64,000 bases of DNA from Helichrysum umbraculigerum. Lineage: Eukaryota > Streptophyta > Magnoliopsida > Asterales > Asteraceae. Of this stretch, positions 34,249 to 44,797 are shown piece after piece. Every line of letters starts with the position of its first letter. Within the stretch, counting starts at the first letter, position 1. The translations under genes and the position numbers were made by a program. The notes under the pieces are model-generated. The model was not told the DNA's origin, searched no databases, and was given only the letters and a program-made list of their open reading frames with translations. The stretch spans positions 20,115,501 to 20,179,500 of the forward strand of contig CATIUR010000003.1 of the NCBI GenBank assembly GCA_949592205.1, read 5' to 3'.

Positions 34249-36927
34249 ATGGCTGAACAACCTGCTCAAGCTGCTCCAGCTGCTCCAGCACTCCCAGAGA
34301 TCGACATCTCTAAATACTTCTGGGAGCCACGTCACAACATTGTGGCGTTCATGAATACAACGGTCGAGACTTCCCGCCCGTATCGCCCAATGATCGCATT
34401 TCTTCAACGCTCGCGTATTTACAAAGCTATCACTGCAGATACTCGGATCCTGACAAATCACATTACCGAGTTTTGGGATAATGCGGTGGTCAACTATGAT
34501 GAAGCTGATACTAGGATCATTTCTGCTGTCCGCGGCCGCCAAGTTATCTTTTCTGAGCAGCTTATTCGAGATTTCTTCGAATTCGGTGATAATTCTGACA
34601 TGATCACCCAGTTTTCTTCAGCTGCTATTGCTCAGGGCATGCGATCGATTGGTTATCAAGATATTCCAATTGATCAGTACAAGAAAACCTTCATGACAAA
34701 GGTCTGGAGATATCTAGCTCACATTGTCATAGTGTGCTTATCCAGTCGCAAGGCAGGTCTCGAAGGGATGAAATTTGAGACTGCCTCTGCTATTCTTGCC
34801 CTGATATACAACAAGCCCTTCAACTTCTCAGGCTATATCTTCAGGGGTTTTGTGAACAACGCTTTGGATAATAAAGACAAATGGGCGTTGTATCCCCGAT
34901 TCACTCAGCTGTTACTCAACCATTTGCACCCGGATCTTCCAGTGATCAACTCTTTTACCTACGCGCAAACGCCTATGAATACCAGAATTTATACTGCTTG
35001 TACAAAGTTTGCGAAGTCAGGCGAAGCACCGGAACGTGAGGTTGCGTTGTTCGGTCACATTGTGGATCCTGATTATGTACCTCCTCCAGGCGAACAATTT
35101 AATGATCCACCTGCTCAGCAACCTCAAATCCCGAGGCCCCCAGTACAACAGCCTCCGGTTCAGCAGCCACCCGTTCAACAGCCTCCCGTTCAGCAGCCTC
35201 CGGTTCAACAACCTCCAGCTCAACAACCGCCAGTTCAGCCTGTTGTAGCTGATCCAGAGTTGGTAGATCTCGATCTTGAGATCGATAATTATCAGCCTTC
35301 TTCTCCACGCCCTGAATCTTCTACCCGAGGAAAAAGGCCTCGAGATGTTTCTGACATTGCTGATTTGAATCCTCTGGTCAGACGTTCCCGTACTTCCACT
35401 TCCACATCTTCTGAGCCCCTAAGGACTGAAACTCTAATCACTCCTCATCCAGCTGTCATTCAGGAGCTCCTGTCAAAGATTGAAAAGATGCAGCAGACTA
35501 TGGAAGCTCAAGCATCAGTTTCTGAAGCTCAGGATGCTAGGATCTCTCGCTTGGAGAAAGAGAATGAAGAATTGAAGACAAAGGTTCTGCAGCTGGAAAC
35601 CCAAGCTATTGCTTCGGGGGAGACAGCCCAACCGGCCTTAGAATCAATTCCTAGGGTTTCCGCCGAAGGCGAAGAAAATGTAAATCCTGAAAATGTAAAT
35701 GCTTCTGATATTAATGAAACAACTCTTATTCTTGAGTATATTATTGAGCAACCAGGGCAACCAAAACCGTTAGCTGTAGATTACACGTATTGTAATCTGA
35801 CTTACTTTCAATCTGCGGTTGACGATAACGATCGTGCGCCTGAAGAACCTTTTGACTTCAACTCCGCTGATAATGACGATGATGTTGATGTTGAACAAGA
35901 AGAGCTTAATCCTGATGAAGAATATTCTGATTGTCCAGCCTATCCTCAAGAGGGTGTTGTATTATCGGATTCTTCAGACGATGAGTCAGGGCCAGCGTTC
36001 AATTACGTTCCAGGATCTTCTTCTCAACCTGGTCCTGCTCAAGAATCTTCTGCACCCTCCAGTTCTTCACAAGCACAACCAGTCCCTGTTCGAGAAACGA
36101 CAAATTACAATGACATTTTCCCTCTTGATACATCTGAATGTGTATCTTTTGACAAGGAAATGCCCATCAGAGAAAGGGATAACTGGTTTCCAAAAGGTAA
36201 AAATCCAGAACCTGCTCCAGTTACATGCAAGAAATATCAGGTTGGTGGTGATTATACAGGCCTGATAAAAAGCTGGAAGGTGAGCAAAGGAAGGTTGATG
36301 ATTAAAAGACTTGACGGTATCCAGTACTTTCGTCGATCACTGAGGATATTGAGTATATTGCCAAAGCATGACATCGTTCGTCTTACTCAGCTTCAGTTGA
36401 TAAATCCTTACGATGATGGAGTTGCAGATGTTATTCAAAAGGTCATGCGTGAGGAAATTAAACGAAAGAAATATCATTATGTCAAATCAGTACTGGGTAC
36501 AAGGTACACGTTCAAGAAGAAGCTCGATCCAAAGACCAAGCAGCCAATTGTAAAAGTTCACTATCCGCCTGCTAAATGTCTGACTGAAATAGCTCTGGAA
36601 ACAGTTCCATTCAATCTACTGAAACGTTTTCATTACTGGGAACTGGATGCTCACACTGGCGAAGCCGTCTTAGTTTTTGTACCAGATTCAGAGCCTCAGA
36701 CAGGATCTTTGTGGGGTCTACGAAAAGCTAACTTCAGAATATTTGACCCAATGAGCTTGATTAATCTGTCAAGAGATGACATGAAGAAGCTATTCGACAA
36801 TCGGATTCGCTACAATCCAGGAAACGAGTTCAACTCTGTTTTAGCGAAACGATTTCAGAAAATTGTTGATATATGCTTCACCTACGGCATACACGCTGGT
36901 GGAAACTTTCCACCTGGATGGGTTTGA
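34249..36927 (+). CDS. C1 ORF3: extra Sirevirus 3' ORF, function unknown
   Basis: 892 codons, intact, from ATG 34249. Residues 1-20 are Ala/Pro-rich. Residues 20-250 form a globular domain (ISKYFWEPRHNIVAF, NHITEFWDNAV, QVIFSEQLIRDFFEF) which resembles, from memory, the 3' ORF found in Sireviruses of Asteraceae. Then a Pro/Gln repeat of PPVQQ (about 290-330), a basic KRPRD patch (about 363) that could be a nuclear signal, a coiled coil (about 400-455), an acidic Asp/Glu stretch, and a second conserved domain (about 630-892, with YTGLIKSWKVSKGRLMIKRLDG). I see no signal peptide or membrane segment, so an envelope role is not supported. It lies between pol and the polypurine tract, where SIRE1 of soybean has its env-like ORF. 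Confidence 0.85.
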   Translation: MAEQPAQAAPAAPALPEIDISKYFWEPRHNIVAFMNTTVETSRPYRPMIAFLQRSRIYKAITADTRILTNHITEFWDNAVVNYDEADTRIISAVRGRQVIFSEQLIRDFFEFGDNSDMITQFSSAAIAQGMRSIGYQDIPIDQYKKTFMTKVWRYLAHIVIVCLSSRKAGLEGMKFETASAILALIYNKPFNFSGYIFRGFVNNALDNKDKWALYPRFTQLLLNHLHPDLPVINSFTYAQTPMNTRIYTACTKFAKSGEAPEREVALFGHIVDPDYVPPPGEQFNDPPAQQPQIPRPPVQQPPVQQPPVQQPPVQQPPVQQPPAQQPPVQPVVADPELVDLDLEIDNYQPSSPRPESSTRGKRPRDVSDIADLNPLVRRSRTSTSTSSEPLRTETLITPHPAVIQELLSKIEKMQQTMEAQASVSEAQDARISRLEKENEELKTKVLQLETQAIASGETAQPALESIPRVSAEGEENVNPENVNASDINETTLILEYIIEQPGQPKPLAVDYTYCNLTYFQSAVDDNDRAPEEPFDFNSADNDDDVDVEQEELNPDEEYSDCPAYPQEGVVLSDSSDDESGPAFNYVPGSSSQPGPAQESSAPSSSSQAQPVPVRETTNYNDIFPLDTSECVSFDKEMPIRERDNWFPKGKNPEPAPVTCKKYQVGGDYTGLIKSWKVSKGRLMIKRLDGIQYFRRSLRILSILPKHDIVRLTQLQLINPYDDGVADVIQKVMREEIKRKKYHYVKSVLGTRYTFKKKLDPKTKQPIVKVHYPPAKCLTEIALETVPFNLLKRFHYWELDAHTGEAVLVFVPDSEPQTGSLWGLRKANFRIFDPMSLINLSRDDMKKLFDNRIRYNPGNEFNSVLAKRFQKIVDICFTYGIHAGGNFPPGWV

Positions 36928-36968
36928 AGACTGAAGAAAATTGAAGAATTTTTCGAAGACCAAGCTGA

Positions 36969-36983
36969 AGACACGGGGGAGTT
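36969..36983 (+). other. Polypurine tract of C1
   Basis: agacacgggggagttt directly before the 3' LTR start TGTTGG. C2 has acatgggggagttt in the same place. Confidence 0.8.
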
Positions 36984-37094
36984 TGTTGGTACATCAATGT
37001 GTGTCTGTCAGTTGGTCTCAGTCTGTAATCGTGTCGGAATTGTAATTACGTATTGAATAGTTTTAGTTCTAATTTAATTACAATTTTTGTATGT

Positions 37095-37225
37095 CATGCG
37101 ACACAAGCAATGTGTCGCAGAAGGATTCTATGCGACACAAGCATTGTGTCGCAGAAGCAATCTATGCGACACAAGGACTGTGTCGCATGAACATTCTATG
37201 CGACACAAAGCTTGTGTCGCATACA
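37095..37225. repeat. GCGACACAAG-N-TTGTGTCGCA palindromes (C1 U3)
   Basis: Four palindromes in a row, each with arms gcgacaca and tgtgtcgc and about 6-base centres, spaced about 32-35 bases apart. The last ends 16 bases before the TATA box. Confidence 0.92.
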
Positions 37226-37238
37226 GTTTGGTCCAGAC

Positions 37239-37247
37239 TATAAATAG
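37239..37247 (+). promoter_or_regulatory. TATA box of C1 LTR
   Basis: tataaatag, 33 bases before A at 37272, the inferred transcription start. The inverted 5' copy ends exactly at that A, which independently supports it. Confidence 0.85.
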
Positions 37248-37513
37248 AAGCTCGCCAGTTTCTGTTTGGATAGCCTCAACACAAAACACACACATAACAC
37301 CTCCAAACTCAGAGAAAAAAATACTAGTTTGTGTTATTTTGATTATAGTGTGTTTGTCAAAGTGTATGTATTGTTACCATCTCTTTATATACAAAGTTAT
37401 ACACTTGTGTTTTGGTCATTGGTTGTGTTAATCTAGCATATATTTGTGTGTTTGATTTCCGCTTTGAATACGCAAGTAAAACTACTCGATTTGGTCCGTA
37501 AATGGAACCTACA

Positions 37514-39490
37514 TTTTTGTTGGTTTTCTAATTTATACTACTAATTTAAACTAGGCAATAAAATAAAATAAATGGAAAGCAGTCAGGATAAAGGGGGTGT
37601 TTGTTGTGACTTCGTTAGCCATGCATTGGGATGATGTTTTAGTTTAAGTTATGAAAACGTCTTCATAAAGATTTGTATTTTATTTGTCTTGAGTATTTAT
37701 GGTGTAAGCATTAGCACCCTACTGATTGATTGCTCAATCAGCATGTCACTGAGTACTAAGCTGTTATGATTCTGATCGGAGGAGGCTGTTCGACTCTCAA
37801 CATTGCCCTTGTGACGGAACAATGACCCTTTTCTGGAATACAAAGATTCCTGGGTGCATGAATTGAGTAACAGACCCGCTAACGGTCCGATCGTTCCTAA
37901 CACCACAGTAATACTTAATTGAATAAAATATTTAAGATTAAGACATGGTTGGTGTTTGATTACTTTCCATCAATGGTTATGTAGAATCTAGAGGTGATAG
38001 ACAAGGTTTAGAATCCTTAATGATTCAACGTCTTCCTTTCTGGATTCATAAACTAAGTTTGTATTTTAGATCAGAGTTTCTCCATTTATGACTTAAACCA
38101 ACCCGCACTTGATATTAACCAATAAATCCCTAGTTTAATCACAGTGTACGGTACTTGTTTAAAACAGTATTTCCACGGCTTCAAAACTAGACCATGTTAT
38201 TTAAACTCAGATATTTAATCAAGAGTTATTCACAGTGTACACTACTAGTTTAGTATTTCCACAGCTTTATAACAAAACACAGATAGTTAATTACCCATGA
38301 TATGACGTCTTATCAAAAAGGTTTTAACCACGTTTATCGGTGGAAGGGTATTAATTGATTTAAGATCATGGATGGAACGTGTAATCAAAGCACCGAGTTT
38401 TCATTTATAATATATAGTTGGGAACATTATTCCACAACGGATTGTGCCCACGACTTTCATAGCTTCCACGTTCCGTACTCCACACATTCGTGATGTTTCC
38501 GGCGCTATACAAATGAAAGCCGTATAACGTTACCTCCGTTGTTTCATAATGACATCATCCCAATTAACGACTAACTACATCACAACAAACACAATAGCTA
38601 ATCTACTCACTAATTATGGCAGTGTATCCAAAATCAAACATAATAATAGCATGCAACATTATGAGAGATAAGGATAGAATTAACCGAAAGTAATGCGTAG
38701 ATTGAATAGTAGCTGAAAGATTATACGGACAGAGCTCCGAAATATCCCGAACAATATTACAAAGGAGATCCTCTAAGAATTCCAACTCTATTACAAAAGC
38801 TACCCTATTGATTCTCCTCTAACTTCTAAGAGTAGTGCTAGAGAGAGAACCTTACTAACTACAAGAACAATTCTCCTCTAACTTCTAAGAGTAGTGCTAG
38901 AGAGAGAAAGTAGAGAGAGAGAAGATTTGTGAATGAGAGGTGTGTTGAATTGATAAATGGAGGTGACTATTTATAGGAGAAGGTTGAAAGCCTTGGTACA
39001 AGCCTTGAAGCACAAAATACAAGCATCAAAGTAGCATACAGGACAAGCGGACCAAGGGGGGGTCAAACGGCACCTCACAAGGCAAGAGACCCCGTATATG
39101 GCACCCTAGGTACCGTATACTGCACTTAAGGTGCCGTATATGGCACCCTTGGTGGTAGGGGGGGGGGGGGGGGGTTGGTGCTCCATTTGGCCTCCGCTGA
39201 TTTCTCGGTTGCTTGGTTCGTCCGTATCTTCTTCGTTTGGAGTCCATTTTGCTTGATTCTTGCGCCGTTGGCTTCATTTTTCTGTTACGCTTCTAATGAC
39301 ACTAAGTTTTCCAAATTTGGAAGTGTTTGACTTTTGCGTGTTCCGGATGACGATCGGCGGGCTTCCAGACTGCACATCTTCTCCGTTCTTCGTCCGTTTC
39401 TTCTGATTCTTTCACCTTCGGTCTTGTATTTTCCTATGGAATCATAAAATATGAATTAACATCTAATTACATAAGAAAATCAAGAAGGGA
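37514..39490 (-). repeat. E2 left LTR, segment 3
   Basis: Matches 60774-62686 of the right LTR. Contains a TATA-like ctataaatagt on the minus strand (about 38969-38979), a 17-base G tract (39158-39174, 11 in the right LTR) and the palindrome ggtgccgtatatggcacc (39130-39147). A 39-base unit attctcctctaacttctaag.. is duplicated 59 bases apart (38811 and 38870), single in the right LTR. Ends at the aggga duplication of C2. ORFs here have no domain. Confidence 0.9.
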
Positions 39491-39950
39491 TGAAAGTCCC
39501 GTTAGTTTGCCTTTGATCTGATCGGATCGTTTGATTGAATATATGAACGTATTAATCGAATCAAACACGCAATTCTCTATAATCTTTGTATATATTCACA
39601 ATTGAATAATCAAGATTACAAGATACAAACTCACAAACTCGTTTTCTCTCCTCCTCACACACAAAAACGGCTCTCCCACTTCTCTCAAAATGTCTAACCC
39701 TAAAACTGAATATAACACGCCTATTTATAGTGTAATCTGACCTACATGCGACACTAGCTAAGTGTCGCATGAACCGACCCGTGCGACACTAGCTAAGTGT
39801 CGCATAAACACTAATTCTGTGTATATATTCTATTTCACTATTCGTTTACAGACTCGCATATACACACTAAACATTATACATACGCATACTAATTGACTTT
39901 GACAATTACAAACGTTTGACCAACTGACTGACACACAAAATGTACCAACA
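39491..39950 (-). repeat. C2 LTR, left copy (3' LTR)
   Basis: 460 bases, minus strand TGTTGGTACATTT to GGGACTTTCA. Two palindromes catgcgacactagctaagtg.. (39745-39771 and 39781-39806) lie 14 bases from a TATA box ctataaatag (39730-39721, minus strand). The small minus-strand ORF is identical in both LTRs and not a gene. Confidence 0.92.
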
Positions 39951-41640
39951 AACTCCCCCATGTCAGCAGCTTGGTCAAATAAGTCTTCAATTAGTCTTCA
40001 TCAACAAACTCTTTCATGTCTTCAACAATCATAAGCTCCCCCATTGAGATAGCATGGTCTTCAGAAAAATCTTGATGTCCAAATTCATGTGACTGACACA
40101 AACTTATCATACAATAAGATCTTCAAACTCAGTGACCATCTCTCAATCATCAGCAGTATCTCCAATAGAATTTGTCTTCACAGTCTTTGGAGAATAACCA
40201 ACATCCTTTACATCTTCAATGTTTTGACTTTAACAAGATATGTGATGTTTGAAGAAAATAACATAGAAATAAAATCTTTTTGTATTTTCTTTATAAATAA
40301 AAAGTAAAGGATAAAGATTAAAATAAATTGGGGATAGGATTGTTTTAGGTCTGCTTAGGGATCATATCAGATCAACATGCAATTATTAGGAAATAGTAAG
40401 TGTTATTTCGATCATCAGTATATTTGTCCACTTTAAATTTACTTGACATATTTAAAGCACCTTTTATAAAAATTAGTTCAAGACGATTATCGGTATTGTT
40501 TGTCCACTTAAACATATTACATCCGTATCTGTGAGCTAACCTTTATTGTTAGTATGGATATTAATTTTGTGAAACCTATTATATGATATACTGATAAACT
40601 TTAGTAAAACGCATAACGCTGCATATTTTACAAACAAGGTAGAGATTACAAGACCAAGTTTATCTCGGCTTTCTCGTAACATACACTTGACCTTTAAATT
40701 TAGGCATACATCAAACCTATAATGAAGATACTAGTGGCCCCAGATCTGTACTTAGTACAACAGAGGGTCCCTTAGTATGAACATAACAAGTTTGAGACTA
40801 TTTGCATAACTAATGGATTCAGGTCTGTACGTAAGTACAACAATAGTCACCATTAGTTAGACTAATAATCATATTAATACTATATGCCAATTTTGCATTT
40901 ACATAATGATTATGACAGCGTATGGCAGTACCTTCATTTATCAATTAAGACTTATGTCATACATCATATAACATTTTTCACAAAGTAATAGACAAGTTTT
41001 AATTATTACTTCTTACTCACTCACAAACCGGTGTGTACCATGCCTACCGATACATCATATGATGAAGCCAATGTTTATAAAAGCTATTTTAAATATGCCA
41101 GATAAACCTACTGACACATCAAACATAAACCTTAAAATTTCAAATTTTATGCATGTCACCCGATGTACTATCATATCCCAAGTTGTTTACAGACACAATC
41201 CAACGTCTTTTCAAGAGTTAAGAATCTTGCTGTTCACATTTTTAACTTTTAAAATTACTCCCCTTGAACAGCAAATTCTTATAATTCCAAAAATACTCCC
41301 CTGAAACACAAAACATATTTTTGTATTTTTAATTTTAACAAATTTCGCAACATTGCATTTCTTTGATACTAAAAAGTACAAAGAATGGCTGTTGCATTAA
41401 TAACAAATAAAAATAGATAATTATCAAAATCACATATCAAGTCAAGTCAAATGCCTTTTAGCACTTTTACCACCTCGAAACTTCGATAATCTCATCCATC
41501 CAATCACAGATCATCACACATAACCACCTTGAAAGACTATCTTCTTCGCCAACACAAACACAATCTTGCAGTCACTAAAAATATCAGCTTTTTTTTTTTT
41601 TTTTTAAAAACTTGACTGCACCACCACAAACAAGCAAACG
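39951..41640 (-). other. C2 3' noncoding module
   Basis: Between the gag stop and the polypurine tract (39963-39951). Blocks shared with C1 and B: gcctaccgatacatcatatg (41041-41060); GTAC hairpins ggtctgtacgtaagtacaac (40824-40843) and agatctgtacttagtacaac (40741-40760); gacgattatcggtattgttt (40482-40501). The part next to gag (about 41400-41600) may hold remains of the pol C-terminus. Short ORFs here have no domain. Confidence 0.75.
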
Positions 41641-43950
41641 TTAGTACTTATGGGACACCCAAGCCTTAATTGACTTGGGTTGTCCATGGTCATCCATAAT
41701 CATCACATCAATGAGTTTATGATATTTTAAAAACTCAGAAGATTTCATTGATGCGTTGTTTGTGGATTTGGGTGTCCAAACCTGTTTAGGTTCAGATGAT
41801 TTGTTTTCAACAATGTTGTAATGTTGAACTTGAGGTCTACTAGGCACAACTTTGTTTACTCTAGCCACGGGTTCGGGAGAAGGGGATGTATGTCTTGACA
41901 TAGGCGAATACGAACCACGCCTTGGAAAAGTTCTACAAAAAGAATTCCTAAAAGAGGAAGTTCTTGGCATCCCTCTACCAAACCTATCTAGGGATAATAA
42001 CCGACAATCCCTAATTATATGTCCTTGTTGTCCACAATGGAAGCAAGAACGTCGTTCAATGTACGACCTATTCCAATGATTACCCACAAAAGGTTGAGGT
42101 GGAGAATGAACTGTTGGAAGCTTAGAAGATGAGGTATTTATAGGACGTGAACACTTATGTGTACACGTTGATGTAGAAGCCTCAGAAGTTGAATAAGTTG
42201 ATGTTGAAGGTTGTTCACTTTTAGATTTTACATTTGAATCCTTCATTTGATGTTGAACCCTTTTGGATTCATTTTCAACCTTGTTTTTACCCTTTGTATT
42301 TGAAACCTTTACAGTTTCATTGGTAAGTATATGATTTTCTGGCTTTACATTAACTTTTTCAACTTTGATTTCAGCCTCTTCCGGTAGATCCTCTATCTCA
42401 ACACCCTCCTCTACACTAACTGGAGGTGTACTATCAGACTTAACAAAAGTAGGCAAGGGATACTCTGTCCGTTTAGTTTTCTCCTTTGCCTGCCTTTTGG
42501 GATTGGATGTAGCTTCTTTAGACTTTGTAGCTGGCCATGATGAGTAGTCAGCCACAAGTTCTTCGGTGCCTTCCTTAACAGGCAGAGGATAGTGATTAGT
42601 AGGAGGTGGAACTGAGTTATACCCTATTCCGGCCTTACTTTTATCTGTCCTCTTCTTGTCAACGATTTCATCGAAGATTTTATGAGAGTTTGAGAAACTT
42701 GTGATTCCCTTTTTAAAAGAGTCAGACTCAGACTTTAGCTCAGAAAGTTCTTTATTCAACAAATCAATTTCTGTTAAATAGCTTTTAATTGCATCTTGTT
42801 GACTAAAGACTTTTGCTTTAAAGGTTTGAGTATCTAACTTATAAGCTTCAATCTGCTTATCATAAAGTTTTTCATTAGCTTTTAGAAACTTATTTGATTC
42901 AGTAAGTTTCTCAACCTTTTCTCTCAAGTCTACATAGTCTATTTGAAAACATTTTAAAGAAGCTTCCAATTTAATACAGGAGATACATGTAAAAGGTTTT
43001 TCAGATTCTGTGTCTACCTCATGTATCTTTGCCAAGAACGCACTGTGTTGAACCTTTTCTTGAGTCGCACTTGAATCGAACATTCCCTGAGAATACACTG
43101 TCATCGCCTGTGATGTTGTGTTATTCTCTGGAGTCTTGGGAGCTGAAGGTGTGGTGAATCCAGATGATGGATATTTATTCTCCACACATTCCTTAGCAAA
43201 GTGCCCATGAATCTGACAGTTCTTGCATTTCACTTTGCTTTTATTAAAACCAAGACCTGTGTCACCATCATCATCCAGGTCTTTTCTACCCGTTCTTTGA
43301 AGAAACTTCTTGGTTCTTTGGGTTATCATGGCCATACTCCATTTGATGTCCATCTGCTCGAGATCGTCAGAATCGATCTGTTCAAAGTCTTCCTCAGTAA
43401 GCTGTAGAGTACTAGCCTTCTTGGAAAGGAAAGTCTCATAAGAGTTGAGGAAAGCTGCAAAGATTGTAGCATGATCCTCAGTAGCCTTTGAAGGAGCTGT
43501 ATGAGAAGTATAGGAAGCATATGAAGTGCTAGTAGAAGTAGATGCTAGTGAGTTGGAAGTAGATCCGGAAGTATCATTTAGACTAGGAATTTGAATATTA
43601 GCCTCTGACTTCTTTTCTTTTTGATCGTAAGCCGCTATAAGAGCATCCCATAACCCTATAGAAGTTGCTTGATCTTTAAATTTATTAATCACAACTTCTG
43701 GCAAGCACTTGGTAATCATCTCATACGCTCTATTGTCTTTATCAAACTCTTCTCGTTCTTTGACTGACATTTGTGCTCTTGACTTAAGCACCCCATCGAG
43801 TCTTGGTTGCTCATATCGATCAATGGTGTTAAACCAATTCCACATATTTGGATCATTGTATTCAATGAAATTGCATAACTTAATCTTCCAACTCGCAAAA
43901 TCACTATAGAACAAAGATGTAGAAGGAGGCATTTTCGCACCAAAAGCCAT
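41641..43950 (-). CDS. gag: C2 gag with two zinc knuckles and a shortened UBN2 domain
   Basis: 769 codons, intact (MAFGAKMPPSTSLFY at 43950). Particle protein related to the C1 gag. Residues 1-110 match the start of the UBN2-type domain (FASWKIKLCNFIEY, GLWDALIAAYDQ), but the next part present in C1 (about 100 residues with the SKLELVKTQ and ALPSSWE segments) is missing. Then a Ser/Thr linker, the conserved DDLEQMDIKWSMAMITQRTKKFLQRTGR block, a first CCHC (CKNCQIHGHFAKEC, about residue 235), a coiled coil (about 330-420), a Lys/Glu-rich linker and a second CCHC (CFHCGQQGHIIRDC, about 630). The C-terminus GQPKSIKAWVS equals that of C1. Still open despite the lack of pol, which suggests it was recently in use. 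Confidence 0.9.
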   Translation of the reverse strand: MAFGAKMPPSTSLFYSDFASWKIKLCNFIEYNDPNMWNWFNTIDRYEQPRLDGVLKSRAQMSVKEREEFDKDNRAYEMITKCLPEVVINKFKDQATSIGLWDALIAAYDQKEKKSEANIQIPSLNDTSGSTSNSLASTSTSTSYASYTSHTAPSKATEDHATIFAAFLNSYETFLSKKASTLQLTEEDFEQIDSDDLEQMDIKWSMAMITQRTKKFLQRTGRKDLDDDGDTGLGFNKSKVKCKNCQIHGHFAKECVENKYPSSGFTTPSAPKTPENNTTSQAMTVYSQGMFDSSATQEKVQHSAFLAKIHEVDTESEKPFTCISCIKLEASLKCFQIDYVDLREKVEKLTESNKFLKANEKLYDKQIEAYKLDTQTFKAKVFSQQDAIKSYLTEIDLLNKELSELKSESDSFKKGITSFSNSHKIFDEIVDKKRTDKSKAGIGYNSVPPPTNHYPLPVKEGTEELVADYSSWPATKSKEATSNPKRQAKEKTKRTEYPLPTFVKSDSTPPVSVEEGVEIEDLPEEAEIKVEKVNVKPENHILTNETVKVSNTKGKNKVENESKRVQHQMKDSNVKSKSEQPSTSTYSTSEASTSTCTHKCSRPINTSSSKLPTVHSPPQPFVGNHWNRSYIERRSCFHCGQQGHIIRDCRLLSLDRFGRGMPRTSSFRNSFCRTFPRRGSYSPMSRHTSPSPEPVARVNKVVPSRPQVQHYNIVENKSSEPKQVWTPKSTNNASMKSSEFLKYHKLIDVMIMDDHGQPKSIKAWVSHKY

Positions 43951-44186
43951 ATCCGAAAACCGACAGAGTGTAGCGAAACTTTTCCGACACTAAAATTAGG
44001 TACTTTTAAGTTCAAAAACAAAATTTGGTACTACAAAAATTTTCGCGAATTTCCCGCCAAAATTTCGTCCGAAAACGTCAAAAATTGGCCGGGTAAAATG
44101 AAACTTTTTTCAGCCTAAAATTGAACAGTTGTAAGGCTAAGGAAAAATTTTGGAAATGCAAAATTTTTCGGAGATTTCCCGCCAAA

Positions 44187-44190
<4 letters not shown>

Positions 44191-44247
<57 letters not shown>
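44191..44247 (-). repeat. 57-base homopolymer (A57 in C2 sense)
   Basis: 57 T on the + strand in the leader, between the palindrome array and gag. Assembly length may be unreliable. Confidence 0.9.
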
Positions 44248-44256
44248 CGAATCTAG

Positions 44257-44575
44257 CGCGACACTAGGTTAGTGTCGCTAAGAAGTGTCGCACTTAAGTG
44301 ACGCACTGTAGTGACGCACGGAAGTGACGCACTGAAGTGACTCACTGAAGTGACTCACTGAAGTGACGCATGAAGTGACGCATGAAGTGACGCATGAAGT
44401 ACCGCAGAAAGTCAAATGGCGACACTCGATTAAGTGTCGCTATGTAGTGTCGCTAAAAGACAAGTGTCGCTATCAAGTGTCGCTGAAACCCTAATTGGCG
44501 ACACTTAAGGAAGTGTCGCTATGGAAGTGACGCTAGTAAGGAAGTGACGCTGGTAAGTGACGCTATGTCGCGGCC
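44257..44575. repeat. GCGACACT / AAGTGACGC repeat array in C2 leader
   Basis: Palindromes gcgacactaggttagtgtcgc, gcgacactcgattaagtgtcgc and gcgacacttaaggaagtgtcgc alternate with a run of about ten half-sites gaagtgacgcac/gaagtgacgcat with 11-13 base spacing. Confidence 0.9.
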
Positions 44576-44780
44576 AGCAGCCCCAAAAACCCCAAAAACG
44601 AATTTTTTCGAAACCCTAACGAAAATTGACGAACGAACGATGAACAGGGCTCAAAAATCAACCCAAAACACGATATAATCAACACAAATAACCCATAAAC
44701 TAATTATAATCAATTAATACCTTCACGAATCAACCGAAAACACTCAAAATAACGATCCGAAACCGACGAATCCTCGATTC

Positions 44781-44795
44781 TTGGCTCTGATACCA
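44781..44795 (-). other. Primer binding site, tRNA-iMet (C2)
   Basis: Minus strand tggtatcagagccaa, two bases from the LTR end at 44798. Confidence 0.9.
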
Positions 44796-44797
44796 GT

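Larger units (their letters stand above)
24818..37513 (+). mobile_element. C1: Ty1/copia Sirevirus with extra ORF and aberrant 5' end
   Basis: 12.7 kb with target duplication ttttt (24813-24817, 37514-37518). Order: inverted R-U5 (24818-25059), U5 fragment (25060-25148), tRNA-iMet primer site, leader, gag (frameshifted), pol (open), poly(A), noncoding module, palindrome-rich stretch, ORF3, polypurine tract, full 3' LTR (36984-37513). Integrase before reverse transcriptase gives Ty1/copia; long gag with two zinc knuckles and a 3' ORF gives the Sirevirus (SIRE/Maximus) type. The 5' end has no U3, hence no normal promoter. The repeated U5 parts are almost identical, so it is young. Confidence 0.93.
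36984..37513 (+). repeat. C1 3' LTR (complete)
   Basis: 530 bases, TGTTGG to CCTACA. U3 36984-37271 with palindromes and TATA box, R-U5 37272-37513. The start TGTTGGTACAT is shared with C2 (minus strand), showing relationship. This is the only full LTR of C1. Confidence 0.92.

Noticed and set aside
34249..36927. Envelope protein
   Set aside because: No signal peptide, membrane segment or fusion-type motif is visible; I keep it as an extra ORF of unknown function.
24818..37513. Foldback or MITE-like DNA transposon, because of 242-base terminal inverted repeats
   Set aside because: The repeat is the R-U5 part of a copia LTR; primer site, gag, pol and a 5-base duplication show a retrotransposon with an aberrant 5' end.
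39158..39174. G-quadruplex or functional G tract
   Set aside because: A single homopolymer whose length differs between the two E2 LTRs (17 and 11); slippage explains it.
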